The notes: generated by a model not told the origin, from the letters alone. A DNA stretch of 15,870 bases from UBA6165 sp044233745 (GCA_044233745.1 JBIIJN010000064.1:1-15870); one strand, 5' to 3'. Numbered from the stretch's first letter, positions 8,574 through 15,827 are shown. Made by a program: numbers and translations.

Positions 8574-8650
8574 GAAAAGTTTTGATTTGCAGAGTAATAT
8601 TATGATAATGTTAAGAATATTTGTAAGCCATTTGGCGTTTTGTTTTCAGA

Positions 8651-8658
8651 TACTTTTG
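8651..8658 (+). promoter_or_regulatory. Putative -7 promoter box for the sensor kinase, next to its start codon
   Basis: TACTTTTG matches TAnnTTTG and is separated from the ATG at 8663 by only four bases. A TTG at 8632-8634 lies 16 bp upstream, slightly short of the usual -33 spacing. If functional, transcription would begin at or within a base or two of the ATG, giving a leaderless mRNA. Confidence 0.5.
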
Positions 8659-8662
8659 TTCC

Positions 8663-9703
8663 ATGAAATCCATCAGTCCTGCGCAATTTATTTTATACAC
8701 CAGTTTGGGTATTGTCGTTATTGCCGGAATATCGGGGATGCTGTTGCTTTTTGAAGTGGTACCGATAACCTGGTATTGGGTATTGTTTTTTGCAGTTTTT
8801 CTTGGTTTTGCCGCTTATGTTTTAAATTACATCAGCGTTAAGATTTTTCTCTACAACAGAATTAAGGTGATTTACCGTGCCATTCGCAGAAGAAAATTGG
8901 ATTCAGACCAAAAGATTGAGGTTGATATGAGCAAAGACTTGCTGGCCGAAGTAACCAAAGAGACGGAGTCTTTCGTTGCGGATAGAAATATGGAAATATC
9001 GCACTTGAGGCAGCAGGAACAATTTCGGCGAGAGTTTTTGGGCAACCTAGCACATGAGCTCAAAACACCCGTTTTTTCTATTCAAGGTTACATCATGACT
9101 TTGCTTGAAGGTGGCTTAGAGGACCCAAATGTGAATACAAAATTTCTAGAAAGAGCATCTAAAGCGGTAGATAGAATAACAACTTTGTTAGAAGATTTAG
9201 ACCAAATCACCCAAATGGAGGTGGATAAAATTCAACTGCATCAAACCCGATTTGATATTGTAAAATTGGTTTACGAAATATCAGATATGCTATTGCCATT
9301 GGCACAAGAAAAAAATATCGAACTCAAATTGGCCAAGACCTATGAGCCTATTTATGTAATGGCCGACAAATCCAAAATAGAGCAAGTGCTCATCAATTTG
9401 ATTAAGAACTCCATTTCATATGGCAACGACCCAGGTGAAACTGTTATTCGATTCAATGCTTTGGACACGTCCATTTTGGTTGAGGTATCAGATAACGGTC
9501 CTGGCATAGACGCTCTTGAGTTACCGCGATTGTTTGAACGATTCTATCGAGTAGAAAAAAGCCGAAACAGACATGAAGGTGGCACTGGTTTGGGCTTGGC
9601 AATTGCGCGAACAATCATGGAAGCGCACGAACAAACTATTAATGTTAGAAGTACCGTGGGTATTGGATCAACTTTTAGTTTCACGCTAAAGGCAGTGAAA
9701 TGA
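8663..9703 (+). CDS. Membrane sensor histidine kinase (PhoR-like)
   Basis: This is a 346-residue two-component kinase. Two membrane helices lie at about residues 9-30 and 35-57 with almost no periplasmic loop between them, so it probably senses a signal in the membrane or through a partner. A charged helical linker (about 60-115) leads to the HisKA dimerisation domain, where LGNLAHELKTP holds the phospho-accepting H131. The ATPase domain shows the N box (INLIKNSISYG, N245/N249), G1 (DNGPGI), F box (LFERFYRVEKS) and G2 (GGTGLGLAIA). It is the size of a minimal PhoR-type kinase; there is no PAS or HAMP domain that I can identify. No response regulator gene lies next to it, upstream or downstream, so it is an orphan in this window. 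Signal and output are unknown. Confidence 0.93.
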   Translation: MKSISPAQFILYTSLGIVVIAGISGMLLLFEVVPITWYWVLFFAVFLGFAAYVLNYISVKIFLYNRIKVIYRAIRRRKLDSDQKIEVDMSKDLLAEVTKETESFVADRNMEISHLRQQEQFRREFLGNLAHELKTPVFSIQGYIMTLLEGGLEDPNVNTKFLERASKAVDRITTLLEDLDQITQMEVDKIQLHQTRFDIVKLVYEISDMLLPLAQEKNIELKLAKTYEPIYVMADKSKIEQVLINLIKNSISYGNDPGETVIRFNALDTSILVEVSDNGPGIDALELPRLFERFYRVEKSRNRHEGGTGLGLAIARTIMEAHEQTINVRSTVGIGSTFSFTLKAVK

Positions 9704-9950
9704 TTCGGTAGGGGTGTAAAGTTTAGTTCTTAATCCTTGAGCACCGAGCAGTAATAGCTTTTTCTGAATACAGACTTCAAATTATGGAGCATTTTGTTTT
9801 TGTTCGATGATTTTTTGAAGCCAGTGAGTTCAATACTCAATATGCGATTCATTTTTTCAATAAGTACTTAACTTTACATCCCAAGAAATTATTATTTATC
9901 TTTGGCTCGGACTTTGAATAACGCCCATCACGTCATTAAATTTATCTTGT
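9704..9950. other. Intergenic region after the sensor kinase
   Basis: This 247-bp AT-rich spacer holds no convincing reading frame, RNA gene or strong terminator hairpin. Its only notable element is a TATCTTTG box near the right end, described separately. Confidence 0.6.
9897..9904 (+). promoter_or_regulatory. Candidate -7 promoter box for the GLPGLI/DUF4412-like gene
   Basis: TATCTTTG matches TAnnTTTG, 46 bp before the ATG at 9951, implying a leader of about 40 nt. No clean TTG sits at -33. The sequence is AT-rich, so a chance match is possible. Confidence 0.35.
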
Positions 9951-10604
9951 ATGAAAACGATTTATCTACTCGCTTTATCGATTACTTTAAGCCTTTTTTC
10001 TAATGCGCAAACAGGCACTTTAAAATACGCCATTTCCATTGAAACCAGCGACCCAGAAATGCAAATGCTCAAAGCAATGCTCATGAACAGTCAGATGGAA
10101 ATCTACTATTCACCCACGCATACAGCCATGTTGATGCGACTCGGCACCATGAGCATGACCAAAACAATCAGCGATTTGAAGTCAAAAAAAACGCTTACCA
10201 TAGTAGAGTCACCCATGGGGAATTTTTTCGCCAATTCAACAATTGAGGAGAACGTTGTGGAAGAACCAGCTTCTGATTTGCGTGTAACTTTGGTTAATGA
10301 AACAAAAAAAATTGCAGGACTTGATTGTAAAAAAGCATTACTTTTTGACAAAGAAGGAAATGAATACACCATTTGGTACGCGCCTCAATTGAATTTTCCA
10401 ATTTTGTCGAGATTTGATATTGGTAAAAATTCTAAAATACCAGGCGCCATGGCAGAGTTTGAAATGATTCAGGAAGGTTTTATCATGCGATTTACCTTGA
10501 TGTCTTATTCTGATAAAGTGGACAATCCGAATGCGTTTGACATGACCGCTCCTGATGGTTACACAGAAATGAGTGCCGAAGTTTTAAAACAATTTGGCTT
10601 CTAA
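9951..10604 (+). CDS. Secreted GLPGLI/DUF4412-like protein
   Basis: This 217-residue protein has a signal peptide (MKTIYLLALSITLSLFSNAQ) and no lipobox, so it should be periplasmic or exported. Residues 22-60 are unusually Met-rich (EMQMLKAMLMNSQMEIYY), and a second cluster reads MLMRLGTMSMTKT; these Met runs might contact hydrophobic ligands or metal, which is speculation. The segment ETKKIAGLDCKKALLF followed by EYTIWYAP around residues 120-145 resembles the core motif of GLPGLI/DUF4412 proteins, beta-rich secreted proteins of Bacteroidota with no firmly known function. The C-terminal part has the expected strands and the ending DMTAPDGYTEM. hutI starts 16 bp after its stop, so co-transcription is possible, but the products have no evident functional link. 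Confidence 0.75.
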   Translation: MKTIYLLALSITLSLFSNAQTGTLKYAISIETSDPEMQMLKAMLMNSQMEIYYSPTHTAMLMRLGTMSMTKTISDLKSKKTLTIVESPMGNFFANSTIEENVVEEPASDLRVTLVNETKKIAGLDCKKALLFDKEGNEYTIWYAPQLNFPILSRFDIGKNSKIPGAMAEFEMIQEGFIMRFTLMSYSDKVDNPNAFDMTAPDGYTEMSAEVLKQFGF

Positions 10605-10620
10605 CAATACAAATTTGACA

Positions 10621-11883
10621 ATGGCAAAAATTCTAATCAAGAACATCAAGGAGCTTTTCCTTGTGGGCGATGATTTACCTCCTGCTTTAAAGGGCAAAGC
10701 GCTTCAAGAAATTCAATCTATTGAAAATGCGTACTTGGCCATAGAAAATGAACTAATCGTGGACTACGGTTCCATGTATGATTTGTTGGGAATCACCGAT
10801 TGGAATGGTTTAAGCATCATCGACGCCCAAGATAAATTGGTTTTACCAGCCTTTTGTGATAGCCACACCCATACTGTTTTTGCTAGGTCGCGCGAAACCG
10901 AGTTTGTCGATAAAATTCATGGTTTAACTTATGAGCAGATTGCGTCAAAAGGTGGGGGTATATTGAATTCGGCTCGGGTCTTGCAAAAAACGGATGAAGA
11001 AGTTTTGTATCAATTGGCCTATGATAGATTGAATGAAATGCTCGCTACAGGCACAGGTGCGGTTGAAATTAAATCGGGTTACGGACTTACGCAAGAAGCG
11101 GAATTGAAAATGCTTCGCGTAATCAAGCGGCTCAAAGAATCGCATCCAATCACCATAAAAGCCACTTTTCTCGGCGCTCATGCATATCCAACAGAATACC
11201 GCGAAAATCACCGGGCATATTTGTATTTGATGATTGCCTTACTGCCCACAATTGCGGATGAGCAACTGGCGGATTACATCGATGTTTTTTGTGAATTAGG
11301 TTATTTTTCTATCGAGGAAATGCAATATTTGATGACCAAAGCCCGCGATTTTGGTTTAATTCCGAAGGTTCACGTGAATCAGTTTAACGCATTTGGAGGT
11401 GTTCAAGCGGCTATAGATTTGGGCGCACTTTCTGTGGATCACCTTGAAGAATTGAATGATGAGGATATTTCTGCGCTTCAAAATAGTTCTTGCATGCCTA
11501 CACTTTTGCCGAGTTGTTCTTTCTTTTTAAATATTCCTTTTGGTCAGGCACGAACTTTATTGAACCACGATTTGCCTTTGGCATTAGCAACAGATTTTAA
11601 TCCTGGCACAACGCCCAGCTCAAATATGATGTTCATTTGGTCTTTGGCGTGCATCAAATTGCGACTTACGCCACAGGAAGCGCTGAGCGCAATGACCCTA
11701 AATGGTGCTTATGCTATGGGCTTATCGGAATCCCACGGGTCTATCTCTCGTGGAAAAAAAGCAAACATCATCATTACAGATACAGTCCCAAGTTTGGCTT
11801 ATTTGCCCTATTCTTTCGGAAAAAACTGTGTGCATACAACCATTTTGAATGGTCAAATAGCATATCAAAAAAGTCAACTTTAG
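10621..11883 (+). CDS. hutI: Imidazolonepropionase (histidine degradation)
   Basis: HutI hydrolyses 4-imidazolone-5-propanoate to N-formimino-L-glutamate, the third step of histidine breakdown, in the cytoplasm. The 420-residue product is an amidohydrolase close to the usual HutI length of about 405-420. The metal-binding pair is in CDSHTHTVFARSRE (H82, H84); further conserved residues are H187 (LGAHAYP), H251 (KVHVNQF), H274 (VDHLEE) and D325 (ATDFNPGT). The H-x-H, H251 and D325 spacing agrees with the metal ligands known from Bacillus HutI. The EIKSGYGLT motif is also typical. The frame extends upstream to a TTG at 10594 inside the preceding gene, but the ATG at 10621 gives the normal N-terminus. 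No other hut genes (hutH, hutU, hutG) are in the window, so this copy is apart from a hut operon. Confidence 0.95.
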   Translation: MAKILIKNIKELFLVGDDLPPALKGKALQEIQSIENAYLAIENELIVDYGSMYDLLGITDWNGLSIIDAQDKLVLPAFCDSHTHTVFARSRETEFVDKIHGLTYEQIASKGGGILNSARVLQKTDEEVLYQLAYDRLNEMLATGTGAVEIKSGYGLTQEAELKMLRVIKRLKESHPITIKATFLGAHAYPTEYRENHRAYLYLMIALLPTIADEQLADYIDVFCELGYFSIEEMQYLMTKARDFGLIPKVHVNQFNAFGGVQAAIDLGALSVDHLEELNDEDISALQNSSCMPTLLPSCSFFLNIPFGQARTLLNHDLPLALATDFNPGTTPSSNMMFIWSLACIKLRLTPQEALSAMTLNGAYAMGLSESHGSISRGKKANIIITDTVPSLAYLPYSFGKNCVHTTILNGQIAYQKSQL

Positions 11884-12180
11884 TTTTAATCATTAATTGA
11901 ATGAGCATATCCGATTTTGAAGACTGGAGGGAAGACTTATGTTCTCTTCTGTACATATATGCTTCGTTTTTTTTACCATACGAAAAAAACTTATGTTTCT
12001 TTTGTGACTTATGTGGTTTGTTTTTTTTACAAATAGGGATTTGAGCGTGTACAAGTACGGTGCTTTATTGCCTTTGTTCACCTTTATCCTGATGTGGTTC
12101 AGAAAATCGAGTTGAAAATCATTTTTGATTCGCAATTTTCCGTCTTCATTTTTTCTTAATTTTACACCAAAATTTGAACT
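11884..12180. other. AT-rich intergenic region with imperfect direct repeat; no convincing gene
   Basis: This 297-bp spacer separates hutI from the ricT-like gene. It contains several T and A homopolymer runs, the direct repeat described separately, and a possible T-rich hairpin (GTTTTTTT at about 11965 pairing with AAAAAAAC ending at 11990). A 47-codon frame at 11901-12044 (MSISDFEDWRED...) and an 80-codon frame on the minus strand exist, but both have odd low-complexity composition and no family resemblance, so I do not call them. The right end (TTTTCTTAATTTTAC followed by AAAATTTG just before the ATG at 12181) probably carries the promoter of the next gene. Confidence 0.6.
11936..12030. 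repeat. Imperfect 41-bp direct repeat pair
   Basis: Copy one is 11936-11976 and copy two is 11990-12030, separated by 13 bp. Both begin CTTATGTT and end GTTTTTTTTAC, with no gaps needed; I count about 30 of 41 positions identical. The low complexity of the right part inflates the match. Function is unknown. Confidence 0.6.
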
Positions 12181-13671
12181 ATGGGATGTGCGAACTGCTC
12201 CAACTCTGGCGGCGTTCCTCGTGGATGTAAGAACAACGGTACTTGTAGTTCAGGTGGATGTGATAAACTAGGCGTTTTCAACTGGTTATCGAACATGGCT
12301 TTGCCAAATGGCCAAAAAATGTTTGATATCGTTGAGGTTCGCTTCAAAAATAGTAGAAAAGGATTTTTCCGATACAACGACGCTCAGAGCCTGCAAGTAG
12401 GCGATGCCGTGGTTGTTGATACCGCTCCAGGTTTCGATGTCGGAATTGTGTCTATTGTCGGCGACTTGGTACGCATCCAGCTGAATAAAAAAGCACCTGA
12501 TTTTAGAGCTCACGAGGCTAAGGCTATATTAAGAAAGGCTACTCAACAAGATTTAGACATCTGGAAAGAAGCTAGGTCAATGGAATTTGAAACCATGCAT
12601 AAAGCAAGAAAGCATGCTATTGCATCTGGTTTGGATATGAAAATTTCTGATGTTGAATACCAAGCCGATAAAACAAAAGCAACTTTTTATTATACCGCCG
12701 ATAGTCGTGTCGATTTTCGTGAATTAATCAGATTGATGGCTGGCGATTTTAAGGTGAAAGTTGAAATGCGCCAAATTGGTGCGCGACAAGAAGCTTCTAG
12801 ACTCGGGGGAATTGGATCATGTGGTCGCGAATTGTGCTGTTCCACTTGGCTTACCGATTTTCGCTCCGTTTCCACCAGTGCTGCACGCTATCAACAACTA
12901 TCCTTGAATCCACAAAAATTGGCAGGACAATGTGGTAAACTCAAATGTTGCTTGAATTATGAATTAGACATGTACGTGGAGGCCTTGAAAGACTTTCCAT
13001 CAACTGAAGTGAAATTGCAAACCCAAAAGGGCCGTGCTTTTCATATCAAAACAGATGTGTTTAAACGTGAATTATGGTACTTGCAAGAATCCAATGACAG
13101 GGAGTTTGGCGGCAGCACAATGGTTGTTATTTCTCCAGAACGCGCCAAAGAAGTGATCGCCATGAACAAAGCTGGCGAAAAACCAGTTGATTTAAAAGAT
13201 TTTGAGGAAGAAAAACCAGTTGTAGTTCAAGATTATACGAATGTAGTTGGTCAGGACAGTTTGGATCGTTTTGATGATACTTTCAAACGAAAGAAGAAGA
13301 AAAAGAAAAAACCAAATCAGCCCAATTCGGAAGCCAACGGTCAGCAGCAAATTGCACGTCACGAGCAAAGACCTGAAAATAAAGGTCAGCAGCAACAACC
13401 GAAGGCAACCAACAATCCAAATCCGAACCAAGGTCAGCACAATAATCAACAAAATCAAGCGAGAAAGGACCAGCGTGGACCCAATCCTCAGAAAGGACCC
13501 CAGCCTAGAAATGAGAATAAACCACCTCAGCAACAAGCGCCACAAAAGCCAGTTGCTGATGCTACTCAAAATCCAAATGAGCCCAATGCCAACAAGTCTT
13601 CTCGCAACAGAAATAAGCGAAGAAAACCAAAAAACAATGGTGAACAAAACAATGCAGATAAAAGTGAATAA
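12181..13671 (+). CDS. RicT/YaaT-like PSP1-domain protein with basic low-complexity tail
   Basis: The product is 496 residues. The N-terminus is Cys-rich (MGCANC, then C16, C22 and C27), a pattern usual for Bacteroidota members. The PSP1/RicT core spans about residues 48-275, with the conserved LGGIGSCGRELCC (C214, C219, C220) and GQCGKLKCC (C251, C256, C257). In Bacillus, RicT joins RicA and RicF in an iron-sulfur complex that affects mRNA maturation and development, and Cys residues of the equivalent motifs bind the cluster. Function in Bacteroidota is not settled. Residues about 369-496 form a disordered tail: a Lys run (KRKKKKKKK) followed by Gln/Asn/Pro/Lys-rich sequence, which suggests nucleic-acid or ribosome contact by inference. 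The ATG at 12181 is preceded by AAAATTTG at four bases, a degenerate -7 box. The 3' end overlaps gldH by 20 bp. Confidence 0.88.
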   Translation: MGCANCSNSGGVPRGCKNNGTCSSGGCDKLGVFNWLSNMALPNGQKMFDIVEVRFKNSRKGFFRYNDAQSLQVGDAVVVDTAPGFDVGIVSIVGDLVRIQLNKKAPDFRAHEAKAILRKATQQDLDIWKEARSMEFETMHKARKHAIASGLDMKISDVEYQADKTKATFYYTADSRVDFRELIRLMAGDFKVKVEMRQIGARQEASRLGGIGSCGRELCCSTWLTDFRSVSTSAARYQQLSLNPQKLAGQCGKLKCCLNYELDMYVEALKDFPSTEVKLQTQKGRAFHIKTDVFKRELWYLQESNDREFGGSTMVVISPERAKEVIAMNKAGEKPVDLKDFEEEKPVVVQDYTNVVGQDSLDRFDDTFKRKKKKKKKPNQPNSEANGQQQIARHEQRPENKGQQQQPKATNNPNPNQGQHNNQQNQARKDQRGPNPQKGPQPRNENKPPQQQAPQKPVADATQNPNEPNANKSSRNRNKRRKPKNNGEQNNADKSE

Positions 13672-14131
13672 ATTGATTTTTGGAGCCATGCTCGTGCTTG
13701 TTAGTCTAGTGGCTTGCAAAAAAGCGCCTGTGTATTCGGATACGCATGTCTTTTCTGATGGCATCTGGGGCTCGGGTGAAATGCCTGAATTCAACTTCGA
13801 TATGCAGGATTCAATTGGACTGTACAACATGTCGTTTGTGTTGCGTCTCAATGATGAATATGACTACCAAAACATGTGGGTTTTGATGCACACAGTTAAA
13901 CCTAAAGGCGCCTCATCAACGGATACCATCAACTTGCAAGTCATTGATCCAAAAGGAAAATGGCTTGGCATAAAAAGTGGTTCAAGCTACACTTTTACAG
14001 GAGTTTTCGCTTACAAACATCGTTTTGAAGACATAGGGAAACACATCATTCGAATGGAACACGCTGTGATGAATCCAGATTTGCGCGGTGTATTGGATAT
14101 GACTTTGATGGTTGAACATGCGGATGAATGA
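13652..14131 (+). CDS. gldH: Gliding motility lipoprotein GldH
   Basis: This 159-residue lipoprotein has a short signal peptide ending in the lipobox LVAC, with the lipidated Cys at residue 22. The mature sequence fits GldH in size and pattern: VYSDTHVFSDGIWGS near the start, MSFVLRLNDEYDYQNMWV, DTINLQVIDPKGKWLG and a basic-hydrophobic end. In Flavobacterium johnsoniae GldH is needed for gliding. The frame is open far upstream (to 13247) only because the low-complexity tail of the preceding gene lacks stops in this frame. I chose the ATG at 13652; an in-frame ATG at 13637 would add five residues. The start lies within the last 20 bp of the ricT-like gene, so translational coupling is likely. 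Placement after the PSP1 gene is a familiar arrangement in Flavobacteriales, which strengthens the call. Confidence 0.88.
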   Translation: MQIKVNKLIFGAMLVLVSLVACKKAPVYSDTHVFSDGIWGSGEMPEFNFDMQDSIGLYNMSFVLRLNDEYDYQNMWVLMHTVKPKGASSTDTINLQVIDPKGKWLGIKSGSSYTFTGVFAYKHRFEDIGKHIIRMEHAVMNPDLRGVLDMTLMVEHADE

Positions 14132-14166
14132 TAGCCTTTTATCCGCAGTCAATCCCAAAAATCAGA

Positions 14167-14174
14167 TAACTTTG
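14167..14174 (+). promoter_or_regulatory. Putative -7 promoter box for prfB, next to its start codon
   Basis: TAACTTTG matches TAnnTTTG and lies five bases before the prfB ATG at 14180. If used, the mRNA would be leaderless or nearly so. No clear TTG is present at -33. The spacer from gldH is 48 bp, so readthrough from upstream is also possible. Confidence 0.5.
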
Positions 14175-14179
14175 CAGCG

Positions 14180-15277
14180 ATGATAACGCAAGAACAATTC
14201 AAGGGTATTTCTCAACGTTTGGAGAAAATGCGCGCGTATTTGTCTATCGACGACAAGCGCCGCTTGCTGCATGAAGAGGATATCCGAACACAAGATCCTT
14301 CCTTTTGGGATGATCCGAAAAAAGCTGAAGAAATCCTGAAAGCAATTCGCGAACTTAAATTTTGGGTAGAAGGTTATGACCAATTGGTGCAAGCCTGTGA
14401 AGATTTGGAAGTGATGCTGGAGTTCTTTAAAGAAGGCGCTTATTCTGAAACCGAAATTGACGAGCATTTTAAAGGAATTGAGACGGGGGTTGAAGAGTTG
14501 GAACTCAAGAATATGCTCTCTAGTGAAGAAGATAAACTGAGCGCCGTTTTACAAATTACAGCAGGTGCAGGTGGAACAGAAAGTTGCGATTGGGCAGCCA
14601 TGTTGATGCGTATGTATTTGATGTGGGGTCAAAAAAACGGTTATAAAGTTACAGAAATCAATTATCAAGAAGGTGATGTTGCAGGAATAAAAACCGTGTC
14701 TTTAGAATTTGAGGGCGATTTTGCCTTTGGTTATTTGAAAGGCGAAAACGGGGTGCATCGTTTGGTGCGTATTTCTCCTTTCGACTCCAATGCCAAGCGC
14801 CATACTTCTTTTGCCTCTGTTTATGTTTATCCGCTGGTCGATGACACCATCGATATTCAAATTAATCCTGCTGACTATACCTTTGAAACTTTTCGATCGG
14901 GTGGAAAAGGTGGTCAAAATGTAAACAAAGTAGAAACTGCCGTGCGCTTGCGTCACGCGCCATCGGGCATTATCATTGAAAACTCGGAAACACGTTCTCA
15001 ATTGGGCAACAAAGAGAAAGCCATTCAATTGCTAAAATCTCAGTTGTATGAATTGGAATTGCGCGCGCGTATGGAAAAACGCAGTGAAATTGAGGCTGGC
15101 AAGAAAAAAATTGAATGGGGCTCTCAAATTAGAAATTATGTGATGCATCCGTATAAGCTCGTTAAAGATGTGAGAACAGGTCATGAAACTGGCAATTTGG
15201 ATGCAGTTATGGATGGGGAAATCGACTCTTTTTTGAAGATTTTCCTTATGATGTATGGCGAAAATTCAAACGAGTAA
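14180..15277 (+). CDS. prfB: Peptide chain release factor 2, no programmed frameshift
   Basis: RF2 recognises UGA and UAA in the ribosomal A site and triggers release of the finished protein. The 365-residue product is full length. The stop-codon recognition tripeptide SPF is at residues 199-201 (VRISPFDSNAKRHTSFASV) and the catalytic GGQ at 244-246 (SGGKGGQNVNK). A helical domain 1 fills residues 1-105. In many bacteria prfB needs a +1 frameshift at an in-frame UGA near codon 26. Here the frame reads straight through: the equivalent site (AYL-SIDD, codons 19-25) has TTG TCT at 14240-14245 in place of a slippery CTT TGA. Autoregulation by RF2 level through that mechanism is therefore absent. 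rfbC begins one base after the stop. Confidence 0.96.
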   Translation: MITQEQFKGISQRLEKMRAYLSIDDKRRLLHEEDIRTQDPSFWDDPKKAEEILKAIRELKFWVEGYDQLVQACEDLEVMLEFFKEGAYSETEIDEHFKGIETGVEELELKNMLSSEEDKLSAVLQITAGAGGTESCDWAAMLMRMYLMWGQKNGYKVTEINYQEGDVAGIKTVSLEFEGDFAFGYLKGENGVHRLVRISPFDSNAKRHTSFASVYVYPLVDDTIDIQINPADYTFETFRSGGKGGQNVNKVETAVRLRHAPSGIIIENSETRSQLGNKEKAIQLLKSQLYELELRARMEKRSEIEAGKKKIEWGSQIRNYVMHPYKLVKDVRTGHETGNLDAVMDGEIDSFLKIFLMMYGENSNE

Positions 15278-15278
15278 T

Positions 15279-15827
15279 ATGAAGTTTATTCCAGGAGATA
15301 TTGAAGGGCTTTGGATCATAGATCCTACGATACATGGCGATCACAGAGGCTATTTTTTTGAGAGCTTCCGCGCCGATGTTTTTATGGAAAAAACAGGTTT
15401 CACACATCCCTTTGTGCAAGACAATGAGTCGAAGTCCTCGAGAGGGGTCTTGCGGGGATTGCATTTGCAAAAACCACCTATGGCTCAAGGCAAGTTGGTG
15501 CGTGTGGTGCAAGGTGCTGTGCTCGATATTGCCGTGGATATTCGTAAATCTTCCCCAACTTATGGTCAGCATCAAATGGTTTTGCTCAATGAAGAAAACA
15601 AACGACAGTTTTTTGTGCCACCTGGATTTGCGCATGGCTTTTTGACTTTGGAGGATGATACCATTTTTCAATACAAATGCACCAATTATTACAGCCCCGA
15701 ACACGAACTAGGAATTCTTTGGAATGATGTTGATTTAAATATCCAGTGGGAATTTAATAATCCATTGATTTCCAAAAGAGATGCGGACTTGGATACTTTT
15801 GCTAATTTTGCATCGCCTTTTGCATGA
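15279..15827 (+). CDS. rfbC: dTDP-4-dehydrorhamnose 3,5-epimerase
   Basis: RfbC (RmlC) epimerises dTDP-4-keto-6-deoxyglucose at C3 and C5, the third step of dTDP-L-rhamnose synthesis for surface polysaccharide. The 182-residue product matches the family length and its N-terminus (MKFIPGDIEGLWIIDP, then HGDHRGYFFESF). Catalytic residues visible are H62 (LRGLHLQ), Y132 (FQYKCTN) and an Asp at 168, 170 or 172 (RDADLDT). The cupin strand FVPPGFAHGF with H119 is conserved. An in-frame ATG at 15255 would add eight residues inside the prfB 3' end; I prefer 15279 because it gives the canonical start and sits one base after the prfB stop (TAATATG), a layout suited to translational coupling. rfbA, rfbB and rfbD are not in the window but could follow. 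Confidence 0.94.
   Translation: MKFIPGDIEGLWIIDPTIHGDHRGYFFESFRADVFMEKTGFTHPFVQDNESKSSRGVLRGLHLQKPPMAQGKLVRVVQGAVLDIAVDIRKSSPTYGQHQMVLLNEENKRQFFVPPGFAHGFLTLEDDTIFQYKCTNYYSPEHELGILWNDVDLNIQWEFNNPLISKRDADLDTFANFASPFA

Larger units (their letters stand above)
8546..8662. promoter_or_regulatory. Divergent intergenic region between alkB-like gene and sensor kinase
   Basis: This 117-bp AT-rich spacer is the only divergent junction in the window and must hold both outward promoters. Candidate -7 boxes sit near each end (minus 8573-8566, plus 8651-8658). A perfect 8-bp palindrome TAATATTA lies centrally at 8595-8602 and could be a regulator site or chance AT-rich sequence. The arrangement allows shared regulation of the carotenoid/alkB run and the kinase, but nothing here proves it. 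Confidence 0.5.

Noticed and set aside
10594..10620. TTG start nine codons upstream for hutI
   Set aside because: It overlaps the preceding gene, uses a rare start and adds residues not expected for HutI; the ATG at 10621 is better.
11893..12135. An 80-codon minus-strand frame and a 47-codon plus-strand frame in the spacer
   Set aside because: Low-complexity composition from A/T runs, no recognisable domain, and mutual overlap; nothing supports translation of either.
13247..13651. A 294-residue protein made of a basic N-terminal domain fused to GldH
   Set aside because: The basic part is the +2 frame of the Lys/Gln-rich tail of the ricT-like gene. The lipoprotein signal peptide with Cys at 22 places the real start at 13652.
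13192..13851. A 219-codon minus-strand frame rich in Leu/Ile resembling a membrane protein
   Set aside because: It is antisense to the low-complexity Lys/Asn/Gln tail, whose complement naturally reads as Leu/Ile/Phe; it also overlaps two confident genes.
15255..15278. Upstream ATG for rfbC
   Set aside because: It would overlap prfB by 23 bp and add eight residues before the canonical RmlC N-terminus.
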